A stretch of DNA of 64,000 nucleotides, taken from contig DJOW01000033.1 of the NCBI GenBank assembly GCA_002437305.1, forward strand, positions 25,609 to 89,608. The letters are read 5' to 3'. Below the pieces are notes generated by a model that worked only from the letters and a program-made list of their open reading frames with translations, searched no databases and was not told the DNA's origin. Position numbers and translations under genes: made by a program. Source of the stretch: Bacteroidales bacterium UBA6428. GTDB taxonomy: Bacteria > Bacteroidota > Bacteroidia > Bacteroidales > UBA932. Positions 1-9,313 of this stretch are shown here, one piece after another (positions within the stretch are counted from its first letter, which is position 1; every line of letters starts with the position of its first letter).

Positions 1-345
1 AAGAGTGGCGTGGTGGAAGCCGACGTAGCCTCCGATGCCCTTTTCAACATATTCAGTGAAAGCGTCTTGCGCGGCTTTTGGCCATGTGTATGGAGGAAAG
101 TCGAGTTGGATGACGGCATCGAAACCCTTGAGAAATTCGGCGTTAACATCGTTCATGTTGTTGATGACAGTCATGGTGAACCCTCGAGAAGCGGAGACGC
201 TGTCCAGCCAGGAAATGGCTGCATCGGTGAACGGCTTGTGGTGTCCGCCGTTCTCGCTGACGATCAGAATGTTGGATTTAGAGCTTGAGGCGCATGAACA
301 CAACAGTGCCATGGCGGCCAGTAAAGAGACAAGGATCTTTTTCAT
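1..345 (-). CDS. ThuA-domain lipoprotein, 5' part only
   Basis: The frame is open to the left edge, so only the first 115 codons are visible. The N-terminus is a lipoprotein signal (MKKILVSLLAAMALLCSCAS, lipobox before Cys). It continues with a ThuA/trehalose-utilisation-like class I glutamine-amidotransferase-like fold: an ILIVSENGGHHKPF strand-loop, then FDAVIQLDFP and the GIGGYVGFHHAT segment typical of ThuA proteins. ThuA-like proteins act on sugars in several catabolic loci, but their chemistry is not settled for most members. It starts 15 bp after the sugar permease and is probably the third gene of the nagB operon. The GH18 protein at 7470-9263 carries a second ThuA domain, which links this gene to the same pathway. 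The ThuA assignment is good; the function is unknown. Confidence 0.8.
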   Translation of the reverse strand, partial: MKKILVSLLAAMALLCSCASSSKSNILIVSENGGHHKPFTDAAISWLDSVSASRGFTMTVINNMNDVNAEFLKGFDAVIQLDFPPYTWPKAAQDAFTEYVEKGIGGYVGFHHATL

Positions 346-360
346 GTTGATTATAAGTTG

Positions 361-1614
361 TTATTCAGCTGATTGTATTACTCTGCTGCCCCGGACGGCG
401 TAGTAAAGCATGAACAGTTCGCAGAAGACCACAGCGAGCCAAGTCATTTTCCATCCTCCGAGCAGGTCGGCCAGAAATCCCTGCGCGAGAGGCAGGACCG
501 CTCCTCCGAACACTCCGATCATGAACACTCCGGATGCGGCCGAGGTGTATTTCCCGAGTTCCTGTACCGAGAGGGTGTAGATGGCTCCCCACATGATAGA
601 ATGGAACAGTCCCACGGCCGCGAGCAGCCACGGGTTGTCAAGCGCTGTCGCCAGAACAAGCAGGACAGTGGCGATGGAAGTCGTGAATATGAGCTGCGCG
701 CGTGGCGGAACTTTGCTCAGTGTGCTTCCAAGGGCCCGCCCGATGAGCATCCCGCCCCAATAGAGTGTCGCGAGAAGGGCGGGGGAGTCCATTCCTTTCT
801 CGATGGCGTACATGTTCACGTTCGCCCCGACGCAGACCTCCGCTCCGACATAAAAGAATATGGCGATGACCCCCAGTGTCAGATGTCTGAACGACCAGAC
901 GCTTTTCTCCAGTTTTTCTCCGTTCCCTGCCCTGGTCCCTTGGATGTCAGGAAGGGAGAACCTCATTAGAGCCAGCGTGACGAGTACGATGACTGCGGCC
1001 AGAGAGAGAAAAGGAACGGCAAGCTGGGTGACCTGCACGTCCTCCATCGCCATTCCTCCGAACACGATTCCTGTGACAAAGTACGGGGCGATCGTGGTGC
1101 CGGCCGAATTGGCGGTTCCGCCGATGGCCAGCCTTTGGATGGATTGCGTGCCTTTTACGTCACAGGCCACGAGATAAGGGTTGATGACGACCTGCAGGAT
1201 TGTGGCGGAGCCTCCGACCACGAATGAGCCCAGAAGGAAAATCAGGAATCCCGCCGGGAATGACAGGCTTTCCGAACCTATGACGGCTTCGGGAAAGTGT
1301 ACCGTGAACTCTGATGATGCGAAAAACAGCAACAGTCCAGCCGTCATCATGATCAAGCCTCTGATCAAGGTTCCTTTGTAACCATATTCATTGACCCAGG
1401 CTGAGCCGATCGGCCCGCAGACCGGGTAGGCCAGGAACCAGGAGAATGTGATCAGCGTCGCGAATGTGTTCTTGAGGTGTCCGGCATTGGAGAGGAAGGC
1501 TTCCTTCAGCGGCCCCTGGAACTGGGAGTTGGCCGTTGTCAGGAATCCTACGACCAGAAACAGGAAAACCATTGAAAGGAATGGTCCGAGATAGTCTGAC
1601 TTTTTGTTTTCCAT
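361..1614 (-). CDS. FHS-family MFS sugar permease (FucP/NagP-like)
   Basis: This 417-residue inner-membrane protein has about 12 hydrophobic segments. Its sequence style matches the fucose:H+ symporter (FHS) branch of the major facilitator superfamily: an early FLVVGFLTTANSQFQGPLKEAF segment, QVVINPYLVACDVKG in mid-protein, and QRLAIGGTANSAGTTIAPYF. FHS members import fucose, glucose/galactose or N-acetylglucosamine by proton symport. The gene begins 2 bp after nagB stops and is followed after 15 bp by a ThuA lipoprotein, so a GlcNAc substrate (NagP-like role) is the best inference. Fucose or glucose cannot be excluded from sequence. The length is normal for the family. Confidence 0.85.
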   Translation of the reverse strand: MENKKSDYLGPFLSMVFLFLVVGFLTTANSQFQGPLKEAFLSNAGHLKNTFATLITFSWFLAYPVCGPIGSAWVNEYGYKGTLIRGLIMMTAGLLLFFASSEFTVHFPEAVIGSESLSFPAGFLIFLLGSFVVGGSATILQVVINPYLVACDVKGTQSIQRLAIGGTANSAGTTIAPYFVTGIVFGGMAMEDVQVTQLAVPFLSLAAVIVLVTLALMRFSLPDIQGTRAGNGEKLEKSVWSFRHLTLGVIAIFFYVGAEVCVGANVNMYAIEKGMDSPALLATLYWGGMLIGRALGSTLSKVPPRAQLIFTTSIATVLLVLATALDNPWLLAAVGLFHSIMWGAIYTLSVQELGKYTSAASGVFMIGVFGGAVLPLAQGFLADLLGGWKMTWLAVVFCELFMLYYAVRGSRVIQSAE

Positions 1615-1616
1615 GG

Positions 1617-2345
1617 CTAATCAAGTTTTGAGGCCGCGTCTTTGTCAAGAATAAACTCGCAGTCTGGATGAAGTTGAAGGATGCTGGCGGGAACTTCCTC
1701 ACTGACAGTGCCTTTCACGATGCGTTTTACAATCTCGGCCTTGGCCTCTCCTTTGGCTACGGCCACTATTCTTCTGGCTGACATCATGTCCTTCAGCCCT
1801 ATTGTCACGCCTCCGAGCTCCACGTTGTCCGGTGTGCCGGTCTCTCGCCGTATCCTCTCTTCCAGTTCGGGGTACATGACTGAGACACGGCATTCGCTCC
1901 CGAACGCCGAGCCGGGCTGGTTGAAGCCCACATGACCGTTCTCTCCGATGCCGACAATCAGAAGGTCTATGCCTCCGCGGGAATCGAGTTCTTCCATAAA
2001 CTTCTTGCAGTCTCTGGCATAGTCGTCGGATTTGACAGGAAGCATCAGAAAATGCTCGTCGTCTGTTCCGATGTCGTCGATCAGCTCGGTCTTCAGCATC
2101 TTCCAGCAGGATCCTGAATATTCCCGTGGCACATTGACGACCTCGTCCTGCCCGAAGAATGTCACCTTGGAAACATCGAAAGGGTGTTCTTTGTGGATTC
2201 TTGCGACAGTCCTGTGCGATTCTCCTGTGGTCCTGCCCGTCGAGAGGCCGATGACGCTGTCCTCTTTCCGAAGTATCTGCCCTATGATCCTCCATGCCGC
2301 CGCATCAGCGAAGGCTTTCTCGTTTTCCGTGATTGTGAGTCTCAT
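1617..2345 (-). CDS. nagB: Glucosamine-6-phosphate deaminase (NagB family)
   Basis: The 242-residue protein should convert glucosamine-6-phosphate to fructose-6-phosphate and ammonia in the cytosol. The start at 2345 (MRLTITENEK) was chosen because it begins at the family N-terminus; an in-frame extension to 2474 is low-complexity and overlaps the promoter. Visible family features are the GLSTGRTT phosphate loop, FFGQDEVVN with catalytic Asp67, GIGENGHVGFNQP with Asn136 and His138, and the ASILQLHPDCEF C-terminal motif. The position that is normally a ring-opening Glu (FNEP) is Gln143 here, and the following SRT-type segment is changed. It is the first gene of the operon with the sugar permease. 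Deaminase is likely, but the substitution leaves room for a divergent sugar-phosphate isomerase. Confidence 0.85.
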   Translation of the reverse strand: MRLTITENEKAFADAAAWRIIGQILRKEDSVIGLSTGRTTGESHRTVARIHKEHPFDVSKVTFFGQDEVVNVPREYSGSCWKMLKTELIDDIGTDDEHFLMLPVKSDDYARDCKKFMEELDSRGGIDLLIVGIGENGHVGFNQPGSAFGSECRVSVMYPELEERIRRETGTPDNVELGGVTIGLKDMMSARRIVAVAKGEAKAEIVKRIVKGTVSEEVPASILQLHPDCEFILDKDAASKLD

Positions 2346-2408
2346 TTTAGTGCTTTTGATTTTGCCGCAAGGTAGCGACAATGCGTGTGACCGAGGTGGA
2401 TTTTCAGA

Positions 2409-2416
2409 CAAAAATA
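2409..2416 (-). promoter_or_regulatory. -7 box of the nagB operon promoter
   Basis: On the minus strand this reads TATTTTTG, a full match to the Bacteroidota -7 consensus TAnnTTTG. A TTGG lies about 22 bases upstream as a weak -33 element. The predicted transcript starts near 2402 and gives nagB a leader of about 57 nt. No transcript data support it. Confidence 0.5.
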
Positions 2417-2571
2417 GTTGAAAAAATGTCATTGCCGGCCAACCACTTGACAGATATCCAACTTTTTTTGCCAATATTCATACATGCCCTATTGATAATA
2501 TGATTAACTTTGATCCCAGGCAGCAACCACATGATGTCGTACTGAGAAACAATCAACTGCCCTGTTCCTTA

Positions 2572-5500
2572 ATGGCGTTTAGTAAGAGGAGACATATTAT
2601 TATATTGGTTTTGTTGACCCTTCTGCCCTTCCTGACGGTGAGGGCGGAGGGTTTTGTGACCCTTGACGGAATCTTGAGCGGCAGGAAGACCTATCAGGTC
2701 ACGCAGGACGCGGACGGATTCATCTGGATTTATACCCAGAACGGAATTGACCGGTTTGACGGCCATGCCGTGAAAACGTACCGGATCGAGGATCTGCCCC
2801 AGTCCAGAGACGAGATCCTGTCTTCTACAAAGCTTGAGTGCGACAATTCGGGGAGCCTTTGGATGGTGGTTAAAAACGGGAGGCTTTACCGTTATGACAA
2901 GCCGTCTGACTCTTTCCGCCTTGAGATCGACCTGAGGGAGGGCCACCCGGGAATATCCTTGTACAGCATTTGTTTTCCAGGTCACGGAACAGTGGCATTG
3001 GGCACTTCGGAAGGGACTGTGTTTCTGACGGAAAACGGGAAAGAGACTTGGCACCTCACCGACAGGATTGTCAAGACGATCGCCATCAAGGGGGAGAACG
3101 CCTTTTGGCTGGGAACTGACAAAGGGATATTCATGTTGGAGAATGGACGCGTCCGCGGGGTGGCTGATGGCGTGGATGTCGCAAGCATGCTCTACGAGGA
3201 GGGGAAGCTCTTTGTCGGGACATTTTCCGAAGGACTGAAGGTTGTCTCGGATGACGGAATCTTGAAAAGTTTCGGCCCGGTTTCCATCAAGGTTCCGGTC
3301 TGGGCGATCCTGAAGGATGACAAAGGTCGTCTCGTGGTCGGGTCGGACGGTGACGGCTTGTTTTACTTGGATCCCGGGACAGGAACGGTCCTGGCTCATT
3401 ATCTGGCGGATGATCAAGGCCGGTCTTCGATTTCAGGGAACACAATAAGTGACCTTTGCCTTGACAGGGACGGCGATCTTTGGGTCTCAACGACAACGGA
3501 CTGGGTCTGTCGTCAGACCAAAAATTCTCTTTCGATCGACAGGCTGGCCCACCAGCCGGGCAATCCGAACTCTTTGCTGTCCGATCATGTCAATGTGGTC
3601 TACGAGGACAAGTCCGGGAACATCTGGTTCGGAACCAATGATGGTGTGTGCCGTTTCAGACCCGTCAGCCGTGAGTGGAGAAACTATCCCATGCCGTATC
3701 TCGGCGCCGTGCTGGCTTTGACGCAGGATGCCCGCGGTGATGTCTGGGTCGGCGGCTATGGATTTCCTCTTTACAAGATCAATCCAAAGACAGGAAAAAC
3801 GGATGTCTTTCGCGACGAAAGGTTCAACCATACCTATTCGCTGCTTGCTGACGGGGAATATGTCTGGATCGGTGGAATAGACTCGCCTTTGTCAAGATAC
3901 AATGTCCTGGGTGGAAGTCCGGCAACATACCCTGTCCATAATGTCGGAGACATAAAGAAGGCAACGGACGGAAAATTTACGCTGGCCACCAGCGGAGGAT
4001 TGTGTGTGCTGGATCTCGAAACCGACTCGCTTTCAGTCATTAATGGGTTTGATTCCAAGACATTGGCATTCCCTGTCAGATGTCTTGCGAATCAAGGCGA
4101 GATCGCATGGCTGGCCACTGACGGGGACGGTTTGATCCGTTATGACAGAAGCACGGGAGAGGTTCGGTCATACTCAAAGAACTCCGGTCTGTCAAGCGAT
4201 TCGGTCAATGATGTTGTGGTGGATAGGAGAGACAATGTCTGGTTTGCGACCTTTGACGCTTTGTACAGAATTGATTCTCTCTCTGGAACCCCGGTCAACA
4301 TGAATGGATTCCTTGGCGTCACAAGAGGCAGCTTCAATCCTAACGCCTTCTGCATGCTTTCGGATGGCAGGCTTGCCATGGGTACGGCCGATGGCGCCGT
4401 TCTGTTCGATCCGGCAGGATTCTCTATGGAAGATCCGGGACAAATCTCCCCTGTCATCTCAGGCTTCAATCTTTTTGATGACTGCAAGCCTTCGATCCAG
4501 ACCAATGTCAACATGCTGGACAGAATCATTCTGAAGTCGGGCCAGAACTCTTTCGCGATCACTTATTCGGCCCTTGACTTCACATCGGGGTACAGGACGG
4601 GCTTTTCAAGCCAGCTCATCGGCTTTGACAAGGCTCCTCGCCTGAGCGACACGGCGGGTGAGATCGACTACTATAACATTCCTTCCGGAAAATATGTCTA
4701 CTCACTGAAGGTTATAGACAAATATTCAGGAAATATTCTCGGCGAGCGCCACCTCTCCATTTTAATAAAGAGACCGTTGTGGCTGTCTTGGTGGGCGTTG
4801 ACCATTTATGCGGCTCTGTTTGGAGCGTTTGTGATGATGGCCGTCGCGTGGTTCCGCAGAAAATCGTACAACAGGATCATGACGGAGAAGATCAACACTT
4901 TCGTTAACTTCGCCCACGATCTGAAGACGCCGATAACTTTAATCAAAACTCCGTTAAGCGATCTGGAAAGCATGGATCACCTTTCCGATAAGATCAAAAA
5001 TTCCGTGATGACGGCGAACCGCAATACTGACAGGTTGATGTCCATGATCAACAACCTTCTTGACATCCGGAAAAATGACCGGGACTGGAGTGTGTTGAGG
5101 CTGGCCGAATATGACGCCGGTGACTATCTGGACTCTGTCTTGTCGGATTTCAGTTATGCGGCCCGTCAGAAAGGACTGGAGTTCTCTTACCGTGTGGAAG
5201 CAGGCTTGAGCGACATCTGGATCGATCGTGAGAAGATGGATCTGATCATCCACAACATCCTGTCGAATTCGGTCAAGTACACCTCCAAAGGTTTCATCAA
5301 GGTTCAGGCCAAGAATCAGCGACGCTCATGGACTTTGGAGATCAGTGATTCCGGAATAGGAATCCCGGCAGATTTCCAATCCAAGATATTCAGAGGCAGC
5401 TACAGGGCTGACAATGCCAGGGCATGTGACGAGAACGGCAATGGCATCGGTCTGATGATAACCCGCCAGCTGGTCTGCCAGCATCGAGGAACGATTTCAT

Positions 5501-6384
5501 ATTCAAGCATCGAGGGTAAAGGCACCACTTTCACGCTGTCGTTTCCGAGAAAGTACAAGGCTTCTGATTCCGTGGTGTACCGGAAAGAATCTGACATTTC
5601 GGAACCGGTACCTGACTCCGTCTCTCAGGAAGCCGGCAATCCGGACAACAGTATCTTGATCGTTGAGGATGACGCTGAGACCTTGGAGTATATGAGGTCG
5701 TCACTTTCTGAGGAATATTCAGTCACCGCCGCCGCGGACGGACAGACGGCGCTTGCGGTCATCGCGGAAAAGAACCCGGACATTGTGATCTCGGATGTCA
5801 TCATGCCGCTGATGAACGGCTATGACCTTTGCCGAAGCGTGAAGTCGGATGTGGCGACCAGCCATATTCCTGTGATCCTCCTGACAGGCATGACTGACAG
5901 GGAAAGCGTCATCAGGGGGCTTGAGTCCGGGGCTGATGACTACATTGTCAAGCCGTTTGACATGTCGGTCCTGAGAGCCAGGATAAGGAACATCCTGAAT
6001 GAGCGCCAGCGCCTCAGGGAGGCCATTCTCCATTCAAGCAACGCTGTCGCCCGCAATGAATACTCCAACAAACTGGACCAGGAGTTCATGGACAAGGTGA
6101 TCTCCGTGGTCCAGAAGGAACTGTCCAATTCGGAATTCCAGATAAGCGACCTGTGCCGTGAATTGGCGATGAGCCGCACGGCGTTCTTCAACAAACTGAA
6201 GTCCCTCACCGGTCAGGGTCCCAATGATTTTATCAGAATCTACCGTCTGGAAAGATCGAAGGAATTCCTTGCCGACCATCGTTACAGCGTTGCCGAGGTC
6301 TCTGACATGGTCGGTTTCTCTGACGCCAAGTACTTCAGTGTCTGCTTTAAAAAGCAGTTCGGAGTAAGCCCAAGCAGATTTTAA
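2572..6384 (+). CDS. Hybrid two-component system sensor/regulator (HTCS) of the PUL
   Basis: One polypeptide of 1270 residues senses glycan in the periplasm and activates transcription. The start at 2572 gives a clean signal peptide (MAFSKRRHIIILVLLTLLPF); an ATG at 2500 adds 24 unlikely residues. Order: two seven-bladed-propeller modules of Reg_prop repeats (about 30-690, many DxxGxxWxGT motifs), a Y_Y_Y Ig-like domain, a transmembrane helix near 740-763, HisKA with phospho-acceptor His782 in AHDLKTP, HATPase with an N box (NILSNSVKYTS) and GNGIGL loop, a receiver with Asp1075 in VISDVIMP, and a C-terminal AraC-type helix-turn-helix ending in YFSVCFKKQFGVSPSRF. It stands divergent to nagB and upstream of the ROK, GH18 and susCD genes, so it probably controls both arms. 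The ligand is probably a chitooligosaccharide, by context only. Confidence 0.95.
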   Translation: MAFSKRRHIIILVLLTLLPFLTVRAEGFVTLDGILSGRKTYQVTQDADGFIWIYTQNGIDRFDGHAVKTYRIEDLPQSRDEILSSTKLECDNSGSLWMVVKNGRLYRYDKPSDSFRLEIDLREGHPGISLYSICFPGHGTVALGTSEGTVFLTENGKETWHLTDRIVKTIAIKGENAFWLGTDKGIFMLENGRVRGVADGVDVASMLYEEGKLFVGTFSEGLKVVSDDGILKSFGPVSIKVPVWAILKDDKGRLVVGSDGDGLFYLDPGTGTVLAHYLADDQGRSSISGNTISDLCLDRDGDLWVSTTTDWVCRQTKNSLSIDRLAHQPGNPNSLLSDHVNVVYEDKSGNIWFGTNDGVCRFRPVSREWRNYPMPYLGAVLALTQDARGDVWVGGYGFPLYKINPKTGKTDVFRDERFNHTYSLLADGEYVWIGGIDSPLSRYNVLGGSPATYPVHNVGDIKKATDGKFTLATSGGLCVLDLETDSLSVINGFDSKTLAFPVRCLANQGEIAWLATDGDGLIRYDRSTGEVRSYSKNSGLSSDSVNDVVVDRRDNVWFATFDALYRIDSLSGTPVNMNGFLGVTRGSFNPNAFCMLSDGRLAMGTADGAVLFDPAGFSMEDPGQISPVISGFNLFDDCKPSIQTNVNMLDRIILKSGQNSFAITYSALDFTSGYRTGFSSQLIGFDKAPRLSDTAGEIDYYNIPSGKYVYSLKVIDKYSGNILGERHLSILIKRPLWLSWWALTIYAALFGAFVMMAVAWFRRKSYNRIMTEKINTFVNFAHDLKTPITLIKTPLSDLESMDHLSDKIKNSVMTANRNTDRLMSMINNLLDIRKNDRDWSVLRLAEYDAGDYLDSVLSDFSYAARQKGLEFSYRVEAGLSDIWIDREKMDLIIHNILSNSVKYTSKGFIKVQAKNQRRSWTLEISDSGIGIPADFQSKIFRGSYRADNARACDENGNGIGLMITRQLVCQHRGTISYSSIEGKGTTFTLSFPRKYKASDSVVYRKESDISEPVPDSVSQEAGNPDNSILIVEDDAETLEYMRSSLSEEYSVTAAADGQTALAVIAEKNPDIVISDVIMPLMNGYDLCRSVKSDVATSHIPVILLTGMTDRESVIRGLESGADDYIVKPFDMSVLRARIRNILNERQRLREAILHSSNAVARNEYSNKLDQEFMDKVISVVQKELSNSEFQISDLCRELAMSRTAFFNKLKSLTGQGPNDFIRIYRLERSKEFLADHRYSVAEVSDMVGFSDAKYFSVCFKKQFGVSPSRF

Positions 6385-6390
6385 ACCATT

Positions 6391-6426
6391 TTTGTTAGAT
6401 CTTAAACCCCCGTCCGGATATAGTTG
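6391..6426 (+). promoter_or_regulatory. Possible promoter of the ROK-GH18-susCD arm
   Basis: A TTTG at 6391-6394 is followed by TATAGTTG at 6419-6426, one mismatch from TAnnTTTG. The 24-base gap is longer than the usual 19-21, so the call is tentative. It lies in the 75-bp gap between the HTCS stop and the ROK start. Confidence 0.3.
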
Positions 6427-6459
6427 GCTAATATTGCGTTGGAATAACACTCAAACGCA

Positions 6460-7401
6460 ATGGAAACATATCTCGGCCTCGATTTGGGAGGAACAAAACT
6501 ACTGATCGGAGAAGTTGACAAACACGGAAACATCCTTCGCTTCAAGAAGTACGATTCCGGGTATTTCAGCCAGCAGACAGCCTCCGGAATAATCAAGTCA
6601 TCCCTTGATGACTACATTCGCACAGTGGGTTGGGTCGATGACAAGCCCGTCTCGATGGGCATCGGCCTGATCGGCCGTGTCGATCCAAACGAAGGAGTCT
6701 GGCTTCAGATTGACCCGAACAGAACCCATCCCATAGAACTAGCGAAGGAGATTTCGGAGATCTACGGCATTCCTTGCCGCATCGACAACGATGTCAAGAG
6801 CGCCACAAGGGCTGAACGTGTCTGGGGCGTGGGCCAGTACTCGAAGAATTTCGTGTATATTAATGTCGGTACTGGTATCGCTGTAGGAATCGTTGTCAAC
6901 GGACGCCAGATCCGCGGGAGCCACTTCAACGCCGGAGAGGCCGGGCACATGACCGTCGGGGTCAATGTCGGAGTGAAGTGCTGCTGCGGCAGGATGGACT
7001 GTGTGGAGGCAATCGCCTCGGGAAGCGGCTTTGACACCTGCGCAAGACTCCTTAAAGACAAGTATGGGACCCATCTGGCAATCCCTTCCGATGAAGGGGC
7101 CAGGGTGGATGTCAGGGATGTCATCCGGCTTTGCCAGGAAGGCGATGAGCTTTGCCGTGTTCTGGTCGGGAACGCCACTCAGGGGATCGCCAATCTTATC
7201 ATGAACCTTGTCAGGATCACCGACCCGGACACTGTTGTTCTGGGAGGAAGCATCGTGGCGGACGAGTATATTTTTGAGAATATTCTTAATAAATTGAATC
7301 ATAATACTATGCGCTTTGTCACCAATGGTGTTGTCATCACAAAGCTGAACCCTCAGTTCATAGGATTGCTGGGAGCGGTGGCGGTCGCCATGAACATGTA
7401 G
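6460..7401 (+). CDS. ROK-family sugar kinase (glucokinase/GlcNAc kinase-like)
   Basis: The 313-residue protein starts with the ROK ATP-binding motif (YLGLDLGGTKLLIGEVD), has IDNDVKSATRAE around the sugar-binding Asp, a second phosphate motif (NVGTGIAVGIVVNG), and the ROK zinc site (GHMTVGVN then CCCGRMDCVEAIAS). It has no N-terminal helix-turn-helix, so it is a kinase and not a ROK repressor. Substrates in this family include glucose, GlcNAc, ManNAc, mannose and fructose. Its place between the PUL regulator and a GH18 enzyme, with nagB across the divergent junction, favours GlcNAc 6-phosphorylation. No NagA deacetylase, needed between this step and NagB, is seen in the window. Confidence 0.9.
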   Translation: METYLGLDLGGTKLLIGEVDKHGNILRFKKYDSGYFSQQTASGIIKSSLDDYIRTVGWVDDKPVSMGIGLIGRVDPNEGVWLQIDPNRTHPIELAKEISEIYGIPCRIDNDVKSATRAERVWGVGQYSKNFVYINVGTGIAVGIVVNGRQIRGSHFNAGEAGHMTVGVNVGVKCCCGRMDCVEAIASGSGFDTCARLLKDKYGTHLAIPSDEGARVDVRDVIRLCQEGDELCRVLVGNATQGIANLIMNLVRITDPDTVVLGGSIVADEYIFENILNKLNHNTMRFVTNGVVITKLNPQFIGLLGAVAVAMNM

Positions 7402-7469
7402 GCGGAACTGCATCACGCCTGGCGTGCCGCGCTGTGATTGGATGAATATTAATGTCAAGATCAATACTT

Positions 7470-9263
7470 ATGAAGAAGATTGCATATTCCATAGCCTGCA
7501 CTCTTATGGTGCTGTGCTGCTGCGCCTGGGGCAAAGGTGCGGACAACAATAAAGACATGATCGTGGGAGCCTATCTCATGGGTGTCCGCAACGAACTCCC
7601 TGACGTGAACCTTGTGACTCACATCAACTATGCTTTCGGGCATGTCAACGAGACATTTGACGGGGTGATGTTGCCGGAAGGGGACGGATTGGGCCAAGTG
7701 GTCGGATTGAAGAAAGTCAAACCGTCCTTGAAGGTTCTCCTTTCCATCGGAGGATGGGGAAGCGGACGCTTCAGCGAGATGGCCTCGGATGCAGTGAAAA
7801 GGAAGAGTTTCGCCCGTGATTGCGCAAGGGTCGTGAAAGAGTTCGGCCTTGACGGCATCGACATCGATTGGGAATATCCCGGAAGTGACCTTGCCGGAAT
7901 CTCCTCGTCCCCGGATGACAAGGCCGATTTCACCTTGCTCATGCGGGATCTCCGAGCCGCCATCGGGAAGAGGAAGCTGCTTACCATAGCATCGGTATGT
8001 AATGCGGATTACATTGATTTCAAGGCGGTTATCCCTTATCTGGACTATGTCAATGTCATGTCCTACGACATGGGGACCCAAAACACTCACCATGCGGCTC
8101 TCTACAGGTCTGAATATGCCGGCAACTGCACTGCGGACGAGGCTGTGCGCAAGCACATCGCCGCAGGTGTTCCTCGGAGGAAGATAGTCATGGGAATGCC
8201 TTTCTACGGCAGAGGTGTCGAAGGATATGTTCCGTATCGTAATGAGTCTTCGTCAGACAAGGAGTTTTGGGATGACACCGCCAAGGTTCCGATGATTCTG
8301 GACTCGCTTGGCAACATGCTCTTCGGCTATGAGAACGCAAGGTCCATCGCAGAGAAGTGCCGCTACATCGTGGCCAACGGACTCCGTGGCGGAATGTATT
8401 GGGAATATAATGCCGACAATGCGTCGCACGATCTCGCCAGGGCTGTGTATGAGGGATTGAGAGGAGACGCGCCGGCCGCCACGGCCTCGGTTTCCGATGC
8501 GGGCGGCAGAAACAAAAAGGGCGGTGTCCGTCCTGCCAACTACGCCAAAAGCAAGCGGTTCAAGGCGTTGATGCTCTGGGATCCTTATGCCGAGATAGCC
8601 CATGTCCAGTTCGACAAGCAGTCAATGGAGTTTTTCCACAGATTGAACTATGGCGACGGGTTTGTCCTTGACACCACAACCACCCTCAAGGGTTATACTT
8701 ATGACCAGCTGAAGGAATATAGTGTCATCATCGCTCTGAACGCCTCCCCTTCGGATCCGGAGTCCCGCGCGCTCTTTGAGGAATATATGGAGAACGGCGG
8801 TGGCTGGCTCGGCTTCCATGCATCCGCCTACAATGACCGGAACACCCGCTGGCCTTGGTATGGCAAATTCCTTGGCTGCGGAGAGTTCAAGGCCAACAAC
8901 TGGCCTCCGCAGCCTGCTCTTCTTGAAGTGGACACTCATGACCATCCTGTCACCAAGAACCTTCCGGACTCTTATGTCGCTCCGCCTTCCGAGTTCTATC
9001 AGTGGGCTTCGGAGCCGCGTGACAACAAGGATGTCCAGGTTCTGCTGACGCTTTCGGCCAAAAACTATCCTATGGGAGTGAAGGACATCGTCTACGGAGG
9101 AGATTTCCCCGTTGTCTGGACCAACAAGAACTATCGCATGGTTTACATCAACATGGGACACGGAGACGAGAGCTACAAGGACGCCACCCAGCAATTGCTG
9201 TTCCTGAACGCTTTCCGCTGGATCGTGAGCCGGGACCCCAAGGGCGACCCGTTTGACAGATAA
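7470..9263 (+). CDS. Secreted GH18 chitinase-like enzyme fused to a ThuA domain
   Basis: The protein has 597 residues from the ATG at 7470, whose product begins with a signal peptide (MKKIAYSIACTLMVLCCCAW); an ATG at 7452 would add six residues. Residues about 30-335 form a GH18 TIM barrel with the SIGGWG strand-3 motif and the DGIDIDWE catalytic motif (Asp128, Asp131, Asp133, acid Glu135), then MSYDMG and GMPFYGRG. GH18 enzymes cut beta-1,4-GlcNAc bonds in chitin or the core of N-glycans. Residues about 363-590 are a ThuA-like domain (FKALMLWDPY, NGGGWLGFHASAYND, VWTNKNYRMVYINMGHGDE), joined by a basic Gly/Ala-rich linker. Three adjacent Cys near residue 17 make a lipoprotein possible, but the lipobox is poor. 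The fusion is unusual and echoes the ThuA lipoprotein at the left edge. Confidence 0.9.
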   Translation: MKKIAYSIACTLMVLCCCAWGKGADNNKDMIVGAYLMGVRNELPDVNLVTHINYAFGHVNETFDGVMLPEGDGLGQVVGLKKVKPSLKVLLSIGGWGSGRFSEMASDAVKRKSFARDCARVVKEFGLDGIDIDWEYPGSDLAGISSSPDDKADFTLLMRDLRAAIGKRKLLTIASVCNADYIDFKAVIPYLDYVNVMSYDMGTQNTHHAALYRSEYAGNCTADEAVRKHIAAGVPRRKIVMGMPFYGRGVEGYVPYRNESSSDKEFWDDTAKVPMILDSLGNMLFGYENARSIAEKCRYIVANGLRGGMYWEYNADNASHDLARAVYEGLRGDAPAATASVSDAGGRNKKGGVRPANYAKSKRFKALMLWDPYAEIAHVQFDKQSMEFFHRLNYGDGFVLDTTTTLKGYTYDQLKEYSVIIALNASPSDPESRALFEEYMENGGGWLGFHASAYNDRNTRWPWYGKFLGCGEFKANNWPPQPALLEVDTHDHPVTKNLPDSYVAPPSEFYQWASEPRDNKDVQVLLTLSAKNYPMGVKDIVYGGDFPVVWTNKNYRMVYINMGHGDESYKDATQQLLFLNAFRWIVSRDPKGDPFDR

Positions 9264-9313
9264 CCTGAAAATCCTATGCAATTAAAGAAGTACCAACTTA
9301 ATACATTTCACAA

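Noticed and set aside
2346..2474. N-terminal extension of NagB to 2474
   Set aside because: The family starts at the Met at 2345; the extension overlaps a perfect -7 promoter box and has no similarity to NagB.
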